Of a DNA stretch of 64,000 nt, positions 26,059-33,582 are shown piece by piece. The notes beneath the pieces are model-generated. The model was not told the origin of the DNA, did not search any database, and was given only the letters and a program-made list of their open reading frames with translations. Made by a program: the position numbers and the translations under genes. How positions within the stretch are numbered: position 1 is the first letter of the stretch; each line of letters begins with the position of its first letter. This stretch comes from Candidatus Nanopelagicales bacterium (GTDB taxonomy: Bacteria > Actinomycetota > Actinomycetes > S36-B12), in NCBI GenBank assembly GCA_030827125.1, contig JAURFD010000001.1, positions 1-64,000 on the forward strand, read 5' to 3'.

Positions 26059-26074
26059 GTCACGGGTTTGTGAC
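26059..26074 (-). promoter_or_regulatory. GTCAC-N6-GTGAC inverted repeat upstream of whiB1
   Basis: A perfect 5-6-5 inverted repeat lies 18-33 bp before the whiB1 start, in the leader or promoter. The half-sites are in the opposite order to a CRP site (GTGA-N6-TCAC), so a CRP assignment is not made. The 219-bp gap 26042-26260 holds no gene. Confidence 0.35.
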
Positions 26075-26260
26075 ATCGTTCACCCGATCGACCAAGTCCT
26101 TCCGTGCTGGTCTGACCCAACGGCGGGGTGGCTGATCGGTGATACCGATTTCCAAGGGTCGCAGAGGGCCGGGCATCCCACAAGGCCAATTGCCCAACTC
26201 TTGCCTATGTTCACGTGTCGTCTTCGTCACAGGACGGTCACCAAAACGTCCGATAATCGG

Positions 26261-27214
26261 CTAACTCACCACGCCCAAGGCGTCCGGCTTGCACTCCAAA
26301 GTCACCCGGGACATCGGGTCAAACCCCTCTCCGTCCACCTGCAGGCGGGTCGCGGGATCGGCCGAGATCTGGATGCGGGGCTGGTCGTGGAGGACCGTGA
26401 GGCTGCGCTTGGTGGACCCGGCCGGGCTTCCGGCCAGCATGCGTCGAGCCAGGCGAAGGGCGGCCGGGAGTCCGAGCCGGCGTACGGCGAACAGGTCCAG
26501 TCCGGCGTCGTAGGAGGCCTGCGGGCAAGGGTTGATCGCCTTGCTGCCGAGGTAGGTCCACGGGGCGGTGTTTTGCACGATGGCGAGGAAGACTCCGTCG
26601 ATCGCCTCGTCGCCCGCCTGGACTGTGAGCGCCGGGTGACGGCGGTCGGTCCCGACGAAGTACTGCCGCAGGGTGGTGCGTAGATAACGCGAGGGAGTCG
26701 CGTCGTGCCCGGCCGAGCGCTGCTCCTCCATCGCCGCGATGATCTCCGCGTCGATGCCAAGTCCGGCATTGGCCAGGAACCAGTGCGGCTCTGCCGTCAC
26801 GCCCTCGCTATCGGTCATCGTGATGAGGCCCAAGCCGATGCGGCGGCGGCGCCCCTCGCGAAGCGCCTCGAGAATCTCGCCGGTGGCTTCGACCGGGTCG
26901 GGGGAGAGGCCGAGCGATCGCGGAATGACGTTGGCGCTTCCCCCGGGCACCGTGACGAGGTCGGGTACGTCGTCACCGATGCCGTCCGCGAGTAGCCCGT
27001 TCACGGCCTCATTGATGGTGCCGTCGCCACCCAGGGTGCACAGCAGATCCAGGCGCTCGCGACGGGCGCGCTCCGCGAGATCGCGCGCATGTCCGCGGTG
27101 CTCGGTGCGCACGACCTCCAGCTCGATCTCATCGGCGAGGGCATGCACGAGCACATCCGTGACGCGGGGGGAGGTGGTGGTGGCGTGCAAATTGACGATG
27201 AGGAGCCCGCGCAC
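26261..27214 (-). CDS. diacylglycerol kinase-family lipid kinase (DagK/YegS-like)
   Basis: The protein has 317 residues. The nucleotide-binding segment CTLGGDGTINEAVNGL and the GGSANVIPRSLG motif are diagnostic of the DAGK catalytic domain, and an all-beta C-terminal domain includes DGE-type metal residues (QVDGEGFD). It phosphorylates diacylglycerol or a related lipid at the membrane; in actinomycetes relatives also act on phosphatidylinositol mannoside precursors, so the substrate is open. The GTG start has TAAGGT six bases upstream and shares a divergent repeat-bearing promoter with the next gene. Confidence 0.9.
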   Translation of the reverse strand: MRGLLIVNLHATTTSPRVTDVLVHALADEIELEVVRTEHRGHARDLAERARRERLDLLCTLGGDGTINEAVNGLLADGIGDDVPDLVTVPGGSANVIPRSLGLSPDPVEATGEILEALREGRRRRIGLGLITMTDSEGVTAEPHWFLANAGLGIDAEIIAAMEEQRSAGHDATPSRYLRTTLRQYFVGTDRRHPALTVQAGDEAIDGVFLAIVQNTAPWTYLGSKAINPCPQASYDAGLDLFAVRRLGLPAALRLARRMLAGSPAGSTKRSLTVLHDQPRIQISADPATRLQVDGEGFDPMSRVTLECKPDALGVVS

Positions 27215-27220
27215 ACAGCT

Positions 27221-27226
27221 ACCTTA
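27221..27226 (-). promoter_or_regulatory. -10 element, probable leaderless promoter of the lipid kinase gene
   Basis: TAAGGT on the minus strand, six bases, then GTG at 27214. No Shine-Dalgarno is present. Confidence 0.6.
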
Positions 27227-27279
27227 TGCGCCCCCGTCGGCCGATGCGCCCACACGGGCCGATGCGCCTACGCTGGGAG
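27226..27279. repeat. three tandem 18-bp imperfect repeats in a divergent promoter
   Basis: Units start at 27226, 27244 and 27262, each opening ATGCGCC and the first two closing GGCCG. They fill the whole 66-bp space between two divergent leaderless genes and include or touch both -10 elements. Confidence 0.6.
27269..27274 (+). promoter_or_regulatory. -10 element, probable leaderless promoter of the 27281 gene
   Basis: TACGCT, six bases, then ATG at 27281. The hexamer lies in the third 18-bp repeat. Confidence 0.6.
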
Positions 27280-27280
27280 C

Positions 27281-27706
27281 ATGTCCGACGGCTCCCCGCG
27301 CGCTGCGCGACCGGTGACCTCGCTCATGGTGGGGGCGGTCGTTGCCGCCCTTGAGGGTGTTGCGCTCGTGGCGTACTCCCTCTACATCGTTGTCCAACTC
27401 ATCCGCCTTGGCATCACCGGGCCGGCCGACGTGTCCAACCCGGTCAGTGTGGGACTCGAGATCGCGATCTTCGCGCTCTTCGGCGCGGCCATGCTGCTCG
27501 GTGCCTACGGTCTGTGGCACGTGCGCGGCTGGGGCCGCAGCCTGTTGGTGCTGGGGCAGTTGCTCGCGCTCGTGGTCGGCGTACCGCTAGCAACGGCCCA
27601 GGGTGGCTGGGATCGCGCCGCCGGTATCGCGATTGTGGTCGCCGCCATCACCGGACTGGTTGCGGCCTTCTGGCCGACGACGACCGCGGCCATCGCCGAC
27701 TCCTAA
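27281..27706 (+). CDS. small four-helix membrane protein, function unknown
   Basis: The protein has 141 residues with four predicted membrane segments (about 17-40, 55-75, 85-105 and 112-132) and short loops. No known motif was recognised. Similar small integral membrane proteins are common in actinomycetes. It begins at the ATG at 27281 directly after a -10-like TACGCT, so its mRNA is probably leaderless. Hairpin element D follows its stop by a few bases. Confidence 0.75.
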   Translation: MSDGSPRAARPVTSLMVGAVVAALEGVALVAYSLYIVVQLIRLGITGPADVSNPVSVGLEIAIFALFGAAMLLGAYGLWHVRGWGRSLLVLGQLLALVVGVPLATAQGGWDRAAGIAIVVAAITGLVAAFWPTTTAAIADS

Positions 27707-27711
27707 TCCGC

Positions 27712-27765
27712 TTTCCGACCGTTGTGGTGGGTTTCTGGCGCGGGGAAGCAACCAAATCGGTCGGA
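27712..27765. repeat. intergenic hairpin element D (dispersed palindromic family)
   Basis: This is a 54-bp element. The arms TCCGACCG and CGGTCGGA are perfect; the inner GTGGTGGGTTTC pairs with GAAGCAACCAAA imperfectly. It aligns over nearly its whole length with the reverse complement of element C at 16110-16165, sharing TTTCCGACC, GTGGTGGGTTT, GGCG, AAGCAACCA and CGGTCGGA in order. Confidence 0.76.
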
Positions 27766-27784
27766 CATCGGGTGGGTGGGGACC

Positions 27785-27790
27785 TACTCT
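27785..27790 (+). promoter_or_regulatory. -10 element, probable leaderless promoter of the 27797 gene
   Basis: TACTCT, six bases, then ATG at 27797; no Shine-Dalgarno. Confidence 0.6.
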
Positions 27791-27796
27791 GCGGCC

Positions 27797-28240
27797 ATGC
27801 AGATGCGCCTCGACGTCATCCCCACGGGCAAGACCACGGCGACCGTGATCATGACCCAGGATCAGGTGGATGCGATCCGCGGTGAGCCGGGCATGGGTCG
27901 CGTCCTGCTGCGCATCGAATACGCCGGTGAGACCTACCGCACGAGCATCTCCCGCTACCGCGGTCAGTGGATGATGGTCGTCAATAGGGAGATGCGTGAC
28001 GGCGGTCTGGCTCCCGGTGCGTGGTACGACGTCGAGATCACTCGCGACGACGAGGTGCGCACGGTGGAAGTGCCGGACGACCTGGCCCAGGCCCTGGCGG
28101 TAGCAGGGCTCACCGAGGCTTTTGACGCTCTTGCCTTCACCCATCGCAAGGAACACGTGCGGGCGATCGAGGAGGCCAAGAAGGAGGAAACCCGTACACG
28201 CCGAATCGAGAAATGCCTCGCAATGCTGCGAGAAAGCTAG
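27797..28240 (+). CDS. DUF1905/YdeI-like (OmpD-associated-type) protein
   Basis: The protein has 147 residues. The N-terminal ~90 residues form a DUF1905 beta-barrel-like domain (MRLDVIPTGKTTATVIM...YRTSISRYRGQWMMVVNREMR). The C-terminus resembles the YdeI/bacteriocin-protection tail: VPDDLAQALAVAGLTEAFDALAFTHRKEHVRAIEEAKKEETRTRRIEK. Family members are cytoplasmic and of unclear function. Transcription is probably leaderless. Confidence 0.8.
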   Translation: MQMRLDVIPTGKTTATVIMTQDQVDAIRGEPGMGRVLLRIEYAGETYRTSISRYRGQWMMVVNREMRDGGLAPGAWYDVEITRDDEVRTVEVPDDLAQALAVAGLTEAFDALAFTHRKEHVRAIEEAKKEETRTRRIEKCLAMLRES

Positions 28241-28312
28241 CCTGGTGACGGCGCCCAGAGGGGTGGTTGATTTGGCGCGCACATGCGCGTCGCGGACAGG
28301 GGAGGCGAGGTC

Positions 28313-28708
28313 ATGACCGAGACCGCGGGACAACGTCGAGTGATCGGTGTCATCTGGTTTATCGCCTCGCTTGTCGGATTGGCGGTCGCATTCGTCCTCC
28401 AGCCGGTTGCGGACTGGGGGTTCTTCGGCACGGTGATCGGTGTCCTCGTGGCCATCCTCGGTCTCGTCGGACTCTGGATGGCGGTGACCGGCAAGGGACG
28501 GCTATTCAACAGCCGACTGAGCGTCAGCACGCAGAAGGCGATCGCCATCGTCATGGTCATCCTGGTGACACTCATCATCATCGTGAATGTCGTGTCGGAC
28601 TGGGCCAACTGGACAGCGCTCGACGTCCTCACCGTCTCCGTCTGGGTGTCTCTAGGCGCGATGTATGTGATGTCGCTGTCCATCGTGAGTCGCGCGACAC
28701 CGGAGTAG
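28313..28708 (+). CDS. small membrane protein, function unknown
   Basis: The protein has 131 residues with four predicted membrane helices (about 9-28, 37-58, 77-97 and 103-124). No motif was recognised. The ATG at 28313 has a Shine-Dalgarno (GGGGAGG). It is convergent with the EamA transporter gene, with three bases between the stops. Confidence 0.72.
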   Translation: MTETAGQRRVIGVIWFIASLVGLAVAFVLQPVADWGFFGTVIGVLVAILGLVGLWMAVTGKGRLFNSRLSVSTQKAIAIVMVILVTLIIIVNVVSDWANWTALDVLTVSVWVSLGAMYVMSLSIVSRATPE

Positions 28709-28711
28709 CAG

Positions 28712-29593
28712 CTAGCTCGCCTCGGCCGGCACCCGTGGCGCACGGACGAGCGCGACACCAATCGTTGCGATCGCGAATCCGACCAGCGCCAGCACAGGAA
28801 GTCGCTCGCCGAATAGGAGTGCCGCCTCGGCGAGGGTGACGGGTGGCACGAGGAAGTACAGGCTGGTGAAGCCCGACGCCGTACCGCGTCGGATGAGCCA
28901 GAACATCAGCAGGATCGCACCGACGGACAGCACCAGCACCATGTAGGCCAGGACGGCGACGAAGGTCGGCGTCCAATCGACCGTGAGTGGTTCGGTGAGT
29001 GCGGCGACGGCAAGGAGCACGATTGCGGCCGCGGCATATTGCACGGTCGTGCCGCTGACCGGCGGGATGTCATCGCCCCACTTCTTCTGCAGCAGCATCG
29101 CAGCGGTGGTGCCGAAGAGTCCGACGATGGCGGCGATCGCGGCGGCTACCGGCGTTTCGCCCGAGGTCAATCCCGGCGCGAGGACGATCGCGGCGCCGAT
29201 GAAACCGAGAGCGAAGCCGAGCCACTGTCGGGCGTGCACCTGCTCGCCGAGCACCGGTCCGGCGAGGATGGCGACGAGGATCGGCTGCAGGCACACAATG
29301 AGGGCGGTGACGCTCACGGGGAGGCCGAGGTCGATGGCGACGAAGAGACCCCCGAGATAGACCGCGTGCAGCAGGATGCCCACGATCGCGGATCTCGAAT
29401 ACTGGCGGTGGCCGATGAGTCGCGGTGCGCGAAGTGCGAGCACGAGGAGTGCGAAGACGGCTGTCGCGATCGTCATGCGGACGCCGAGCAGGGTGAGGGG
29501 AGCGGCGTACGGAAGGCCGAAGCGGGCACCGATGAAGCCGGTGCTCCAGATGACGACGAAGATGCCGGGTGCCAGTCGTGCCCACAGCGTCAC
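28712..29593 (-). CDS. EamA/DMT-family transporter (10 membrane segments)
   Basis: The protein has 293 residues and two EamA repeats with about ten helices. The N-terminal FVVIWSTGFIGARFGLPYAAPLTLLGVRM and the C-terminal LVPPVTLAEAALLFGERLP are typical of drug/metabolite transporters such as RhaT- or YdcZ-type exporters. The substrate is unknown. The GTG start follows TAGCCT by six bases, so the mRNA is probably leaderless. Confidence 0.88.
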   Translation of the reverse strand: MTLWARLAPGIFVVIWSTGFIGARFGLPYAAPLTLLGVRMTIATAVFALLVLALRAPRLIGHRQYSRSAIVGILLHAVYLGGLFVAIDLGLPVSVTALIVCLQPILVAILAGPVLGEQVHARQWLGFALGFIGAAIVLAPGLTSGETPVAAAIAAIVGLFGTTAAMLLQKKWGDDIPPVSGTTVQYAAAAIVLLAVAALTEPLTVDWTPTFVAVLAYMVLVLSVGAILLMFWLIRRGTASGFTSLYFLVPPVTLAEAALLFGERLPVLALVGFAIATIGVALVRAPRVPAEAS

Positions 29594-29599
29594 GTGCGC

Positions 29600-29605
29600 A
29601 GGCTA
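29600..29605 (-). promoter_or_regulatory. -10 element, probable leaderless promoter of the EamA gene
   Basis: TAGCCT on the minus strand, six bases, then GTG at 29593. Confidence 0.6.
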
Positions 29606-29618
29606 CTCGGCGAGGGGG

Positions 29619-30101
29619 TTAGTCCCGGCCAGCAAGGCGGTGGAGTGCATCGCCGCTGACGCGCTGGACCGTCCACTCGTCCATCGGCTCGGCGCCGATC
29701 GATCGGTAGAACTCCAGTGCGGGGGTGTTCCAGTCCAGGACCCACCATTCAAAGCGGCCGTAGCCGCGGTCGACAGCGATCTGCGCCAACGCCTGCAGCA
29801 GGGCCTTGCCGTGACCGGCACCGCGATGAGCGGGTCGCACGTAGAGGTCTTCGAGGTATACGCCGTGACGACCCAGCCAGGTGGAGAAGTTGCGGAACCA
29901 CAGGGCAAAGCCGACCACCTCGTCGGAATCGTCGGATTCGGCGATGAGGGCGAAAACGGCTGGATCAGAGCCGAAGAGTGACTCGCGCAGCAACGCCTCG
30001 GTCGCCACCACCTCGTGCACCGCGCGTTCATAGTCGGCGAGTTCGCGAATCATGGCGAGGATCTCGGGTACGTCGTCGGGGGTGGCTTCGCGGATCGACA
30101 T
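29619..30101 (-). CDS. GNAT acetyltransferase, spermidine/diamine-type
   Basis: The protein has 160 residues. It begins with IREATPDDVPEILAMIRELADYERA, and the motif A region is EDLYVRPAHRGAGHGKALLQALAQIA. The WWVLDWNTPALEFYRSIGA ending is characteristic of SSAT-like acetyltransferases that modify polyamines or thialysine. The start at 30101 is chosen because the upstream 23 residues are unlike the family; CACAAT lies seven bases before it. The exact substrate is unknown. Confidence 0.85.
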   Translation of the reverse strand: MSIREATPDDVPEILAMIRELADYERAVHEVVATEALLRESLFGSDPAVFALIAESDDSDEVVGFALWFRNFSTWLGRHGVYLEDLYVRPAHRGAGHGKALLQALAQIAVDRGYGRFEWWVLDWNTPALEFYRSIGAEPMDEWTVQRVSGDALHRLAGRD

Positions 30102-30205
30102 GCGCACGATTGTGCCGGAGGCACCTTGTGCGTCGTCATGCGCTCTGGATGTCGGCACGGCGACCGTCACGTGATGGTGAGTGCTGGTCGTCTTGATTGA
30201 CCGGA

Positions 30206-30462
30206 ATGCAGGGACGCCGTGTGATCGTGAAGGTCAAGCTCACCGTCGCCGGACCTCCGGAGCCCAAGGTGCCGGCTGTGGTCGGCCTTGATCAAACCTC
30301 TGCGGAGAACACCCTCACTGATGCGGGCCTGACCGTCGGCAAGGTGTCGTCGCAGCCAGACCCGCAGCCGTCGGGCACGCACGTCGTCTCAGTACGTACC
30401 GTTTGCGAGCCCCGAAACGGGACGCAGTGAGACGACGTTGCCCATGGAAATGAAACGGCCCC
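30206..30462 (+). pseudogene. degraded PASTA-domain fragment
   Basis: A short frame (to 30430) reads KVPAVVGLDQTSAENTLTDAGLTVGKVSSQPDPQPSGT, a recognisable PASTA domain as found at the C-terminus of StkP/PknB kinases and penicillin-binding proteins. A preceding VIVKVKLTVAG looks like the end of another PASTA unit. The expected VVSQ...SP..G ending appears only after a +1 shift near 30390 (SQYVPFASPETG). No kinase or membrane anchor is present. It is probably a relic; a short expressed protein cannot be excluded. The shifted frame runs on into the next gene. Confidence 0.5.
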
Positions 30463-30527
30463 GGCCCGCAGGCCGTGCTGGAGGGCGCGTGAGTGGGCTA
30501 GCCTCAGATCCGTCGCCAGAGCGGGCC

Positions 30528-30974
30528 ATGACATCAGCGAGCGAGGTTGCCGAGATCGTGACGGTATTGACCGAGTCCCAGCGGGAGACGCTGCGCGCGC
30601 TCATCGACCGGATCATCCCCGCGGACGACTTCCCCGGTGGCTGGGACGCTGGCGTCGGCGACTACCTCGATCGTCAGTTTGCGGCGGATCTGCGGCCTCT
30701 CATCGAGATGTACCGCGCCGGGCTCGACGCACTCGGCCATGAGGCGCGCGCGACGACGGGGAGCGACTTCGCTCAGGTCGCCCCGGAGGCACAGGATGAG
30801 GTGTTGCGCCGGGTTGAAGCGGGCGACGTGGCGACGGACTGGTCCGTGGATCCGGCCGCGTTCTTCCGCACGGTGGTCGAGCATGCCGCAGAGGGCTACT
30901 ACGGCGACCCGGGCAACGGCGGCAACCGCGATGGGGTGTCGTGGCAGATGATCGGCTTCGAGGTGACCGGATGA
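30528..30974 (+). CDS. gluconate 2-dehydrogenase subunit 3-family protein
   Basis: The protein has 148 residues. LTESQRETLRALIDRIIPADDFPGGWDAGVGDYLDRQF matches the gluconate_2-dh3 small subunit, and the end contains YYGDPGNGGNRDGVSWQMIGF. This is the gamma subunit of membrane-bound or soluble FAD-dependent polyol/sugar dehydrogenases. No Tat signal is evident, so the complex is probably cytoplasmic. The start at 30528 overlaps no other gene. The stop overlaps the GMC start (ATGA). Confidence 0.88.
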   Translation: MTSASEVAEIVTVLTESQRETLRALIDRIIPADDFPGGWDAGVGDYLDRQFAADLRPLIEMYRAGLDALGHEARATTGSDFAQVAPEAQDEVLRRVEAGDVATDWSVDPAAFFRTVVEHAAEGYYGDPGNGGNRDGVSWQMIGFEVTG

Positions 30975-32599
30975 GCGCCCACGATGTCATCGTCGTGGGC
31001 GCTGGCGCGGGCGGCGGGGTCGCTGCCGGCGTACTGGCCGAAGCCGGCAAGAGCGTCCTACTGATTGAGCGCGGACGCGAACTCGCCTACGAGGACATCC
31101 CGCGCGACCACCTGCGCAACCACCGCTACTCGCGTCACGGCCACAACACGGGCCCGAGCCTGGACGGCAATCCACGCGTGCTGGTGGACTCGGACGGTCA
31201 GGAGTACACGCTGCGCCCGCATGAGGATGCCTACCAAAACAACGCTGCCGTTGTGGGCGGTGGTGCCCGCGTGTATGGCGCGCAGGCATGGCGCTACCTG
31301 CCGGCCGACTTCGAGATGGCCAGTATCTACGGCATCCCGCCCGGGAGTTCACTAGCGGATTGGCCGATCAGCTACGCCGACGTGGCGCCGTACTACGAGC
31401 GAACCGAGTGGGAGATCGGCGTGTCGGGCGATAGTGCGGAGAGCGCCGCGCGCTGGCCACGCGACAGGGGCTATCCCATGCCCCCGGTACCACTCAATCG
31501 CCAGGGAGTTGTGGTGCGCCGCGGCGCCGAAGCCCTCGGCTGGCCGACCGTGGCGGTGCCCCTGCTCATCAACTCCACGCCCTACGGCGGCAGGCCGGCC
31601 TGCATAACCTGCCAGCACTGCATCGGCTTTGCCTGCCCGGTGGACGCCAAGAACGACAGTCAGAACACCCTGTTGGCCCGTGGTCGTGCGACCGGTCGGC
31701 TCGACCTGGTGACCGAGGCGATGGTTGAGCAGGTCGACACTGTGGGCGGTCGGGTGGTCGGCGTGACATACGTCGACCACGACGGTCAGCGTCAGAGCGC
31801 ACGCGCCGAGGTCGTGGTGTTGGCCGCCGGCGCAATCGAGACGGCACGGCTGCTGCTCAACTCCACCTCGCCAGAGCACCCGCAGGGGCTGGGCAACGCC
31901 CACGATCAGGTAGGCCGCAACCTCCAGGGCCACTACTACCCCGGCGCGTTCGGCCTGATGTCTGAGCCGGTCCACGACGGCATCGGCCCGGGCGTGACCA
32001 CCGCGATCACCAAGTTCAATCACGGCAACGCGGACGTCATCGGCGGCGGCATGATCGCGGACGAGTTCGTGGTGCTGCCCATCATCTTTTGGGCGCGTAA
32101 CCTGCCGCCGGACTTGCCGCGCTGGGGTGCCGAGGCGAAGCGCTTCATGCGCGACAACTACACCCGGGTGGCGCGCGTGATGGGGCCGGTGCAGGAGATT
32201 CCTAGCCCGGATGCGCGCGTGACACTGGACCCGAAGGTCCTCGATCGCTGGGGAATCCCGGTCGCTCGGCTCTCGGGCACCACGCATCCCGAGACCGTGC
32301 GCACGTCGGCGTTCATGCACGCGCGCGCACGCGAGTGGCTGGCGGCCTCGGGTGCGCAGCGGATCTGGGGTTCACCGCCGAGGCTCAAGCTCAGCGGCGG
32401 TCAGCACCAGGCGGGCACGGCCCGCATGGGTGATGATCCCGCCAACTCGGTGACTGACCGCTGGAGCCGAGTCCACGGCCACGACAACCTCTACGTGGCC
32501 GATGGGTCGGTGCACGTGACCAATGGCGGCTTCAACCCCGTGCTCACGATCATGGCGCTGGCGTTCCGCGCCGCCGAGCATGCCGCCAAGAGCTGGTAG
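30971..32599 (+). CDS. GMC-type FAD oxidoreductase (gluconate/glucose dehydrogenase-like alpha subunit)
   Basis: The protein has 542 residues. The FAD motif VVGAGAGGGVAAGVLAEAGKSVLLIERG lies near the N-terminus. A central cysteine cluster CITCQHCIGFACP suits an iron-sulfur or structural site. The C-terminal HQAGTARMGDDP, DNLYVADGSVHVTNGGFNP motifs carry the catalytic His and Asn. It pairs with the upstream subunit 3 gene by a four-base overlap. It probably oxidises a sugar or polyol; no cytochrome subunit is nearby, so the electron acceptor is unknown. Confidence 0.9.
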   Translation: MSAHDVIVVGAGAGGGVAAGVLAEAGKSVLLIERGRELAYEDIPRDHLRNHRYSRHGHNTGPSLDGNPRVLVDSDGQEYTLRPHEDAYQNNAAVVGGGARVYGAQAWRYLPADFEMASIYGIPPGSSLADWPISYADVAPYYERTEWEIGVSGDSAESAARWPRDRGYPMPPVPLNRQGVVVRRGAEALGWPTVAVPLLINSTPYGGRPACITCQHCIGFACPVDAKNDSQNTLLARGRATGRLDLVTEAMVEQVDTVGGRVVGVTYVDHDGQRQSARAEVVVLAAGAIETARLLLNSTSPEHPQGLGNAHDQVGRNLQGHYYPGAFGLMSEPVHDGIGPGVTTAITKFNHGNADVIGGGMIADEFVVLPIIFWARNLPPDLPRWGAEAKRFMRDNYTRVARVMGPVQEIPSPDARVTLDPKVLDRWGIPVARLSGTTHPETVRTSAFMHARAREWLAASGAQRIWGSPPRLKLSGGQHQAGTARMGDDPANSVTDRWSRVHGHDNLYVADGSVHVTNGGFNPVLTIMALAFRAAEHAAKSW

Positions 32600-32686
32600 C
32601 GCTGGTTCGCCGAGGAACGACGCCGAGGTCATGACCAATGGGGTGACGATCGAGCGGCGAGGAGCGCGACGTGGATCAGGGCAATG

Positions 32687-32719
32687 AAAAGGGGCCCGGA
32701 CCGCAGTGGTCCGAACCCC
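32687..32719 (-). terminator. rho-independent terminator of sodN
   Basis: On the minus strand GGGG-TT-CGGACC pairs with GGTCCG-GG-CCCC over a five-base loop (two G-T pairs), followed by TTTT. It is 16 bases past the sodN stop and is the clearest intrinsic terminator in the window. Confidence 0.85.
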
Positions 32720-32735
32720 TCTCCCTGGTGTGAAA

Positions 32736-33146
32736 TCAGGCCTTCTTGGTCTCCCAGAAGATCTCGGAGATCTCGTCGATCTTGCCGAGCAACTGATCGG
32801 CCACGGCCACGTCGACGGTGCCCTTGGTGCCACCAGCACCCGCGAGCTTGGTCGCCTCATTGAAGAGCTGGTTGAGCTGCGGGTACTTCTCGAAGTGCGG
32901 CGGCTTGAAGTAGTCGGTCCACAGCACCCACAGGTGCTCCTTGACCATGTGCGAGCGCTCCTCCTTGATGGAGATGGCGCGCTCCTTGAAGATCGGGTCG
33001 TCCGACGCGTGATACTTCTCCATGCAGGCCTTCACCGACTCGGCCTCGAGGCGGGCCTGGGCGGGGTCGTAGACGCCGCAGGGCAGGTCGCAGTGGGCGT
33101 GAGCCGTGGTGCGCGGCGCCAGCCACGCGGTCAGGCGATTGAGCAT
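32736..33146 (-). CDS. sodN: nickel superoxide dismutase SodN
   Basis: The protein has 136 residues. A 17-residue leader (MLNRLTAWLAPRTTAHA) precedes HCDLPCGVYDP, the nickel hook whose His1, Cys2 and Cys6 bind the metal after cleavage. The remainder is the four-helix bundle of NiSOD. The enzyme dismutates superoxide in the cytoplasm. The start at 33146 has GGAGGAG. It lies divergent from sodX, which removes the leader. In Streptomyces sodN is nickel-induced; a nickel-responsive site could lie in the 106-bp intergenic gap but none was recognised. Confidence 0.96.
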   Translation of the reverse strand: MLNRLTAWLAPRTTAHAHCDLPCGVYDPAQARLEAESVKACMEKYHASDDPIFKERAISIKEERSHMVKEHLWVLWTDYFKPPHFEKYPQLNQLFNEATKLAGAGGTKGTVDVAVADQLLGKIDEISEIFWETKKA

Positions 33147-33252
33147 GTCTCCTCCGTCCGTGGGGCGCGGGACGAGCGCCCGATGCATCTCACCCTAGTC
33201 CGGCGGCCGAATCGCGGCACCCGGTGGCCTGCCCAGCACTCAGAGGGTCAAG

Positions 33253-33582
33253 ATGTTCCCCATGCCCAGTTGGCCGCTGCTCCGGGTCGCCATCGCTGGT
33301 GAGTCGATGGCGCCGACCCTGAGCGATGGCGAGTGGTGGATCGCCTGGCGTACGACGAAGTGCCGACCCGGTGACGTCGTCGTGTTTGACCACCCCACCC
33401 GATCCGGAATGCTCGCGGTGAAACGCGTAGTCCGTATCGATGGTGACAGCTGGTGGGTGGAGGGGGACAACCCCGAGCGCAGTACCGACAGCAGGCACTT
33501 CGGTCCGCTCCCGCAGCGACGAGTCCTCGGCCGACTGATGTGGCGTTACTCACCCTGGCCACCGCGGCAGTTCACTCGATGA
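33253..33582 (+). CDS. sodX: SodX, nickel-SOD maturation protease (S26 signal-peptidase fold)
   Basis: The protein has 109 residues, a short soluble S26-type peptidase. AGESMAPTLSDGE carries the catalytic Ser and GMLAVKRVVRIDGD the catalytic Lys; EGDNPERSTDSRHFGPLP is the C-terminal box. It removes the SodN leader to expose His1. It lies divergent from sodN and overlaps malic enzyme's possible start (ATGA), so it may be co-translated with that gene. Confidence 0.93.
   Translation: MFPMPSWPLLRVAIAGESMAPTLSDGEWWIAWRTTKCRPGDVVVFDHPTRSGMLAVKRVVRIDGDSWWVEGDNPERSTDSRHFGPLPQRRVLGRLMWRYSPWPPRQFTR

Noticed and set aside
26059-26074. GTCAC-N6-GTGAC upstream of whiB1 as a CRP/Cmr site
   Set aside because: The half-sites are in the reverse order of the CRP consensus, and the site is only 18 bp from the start codon.
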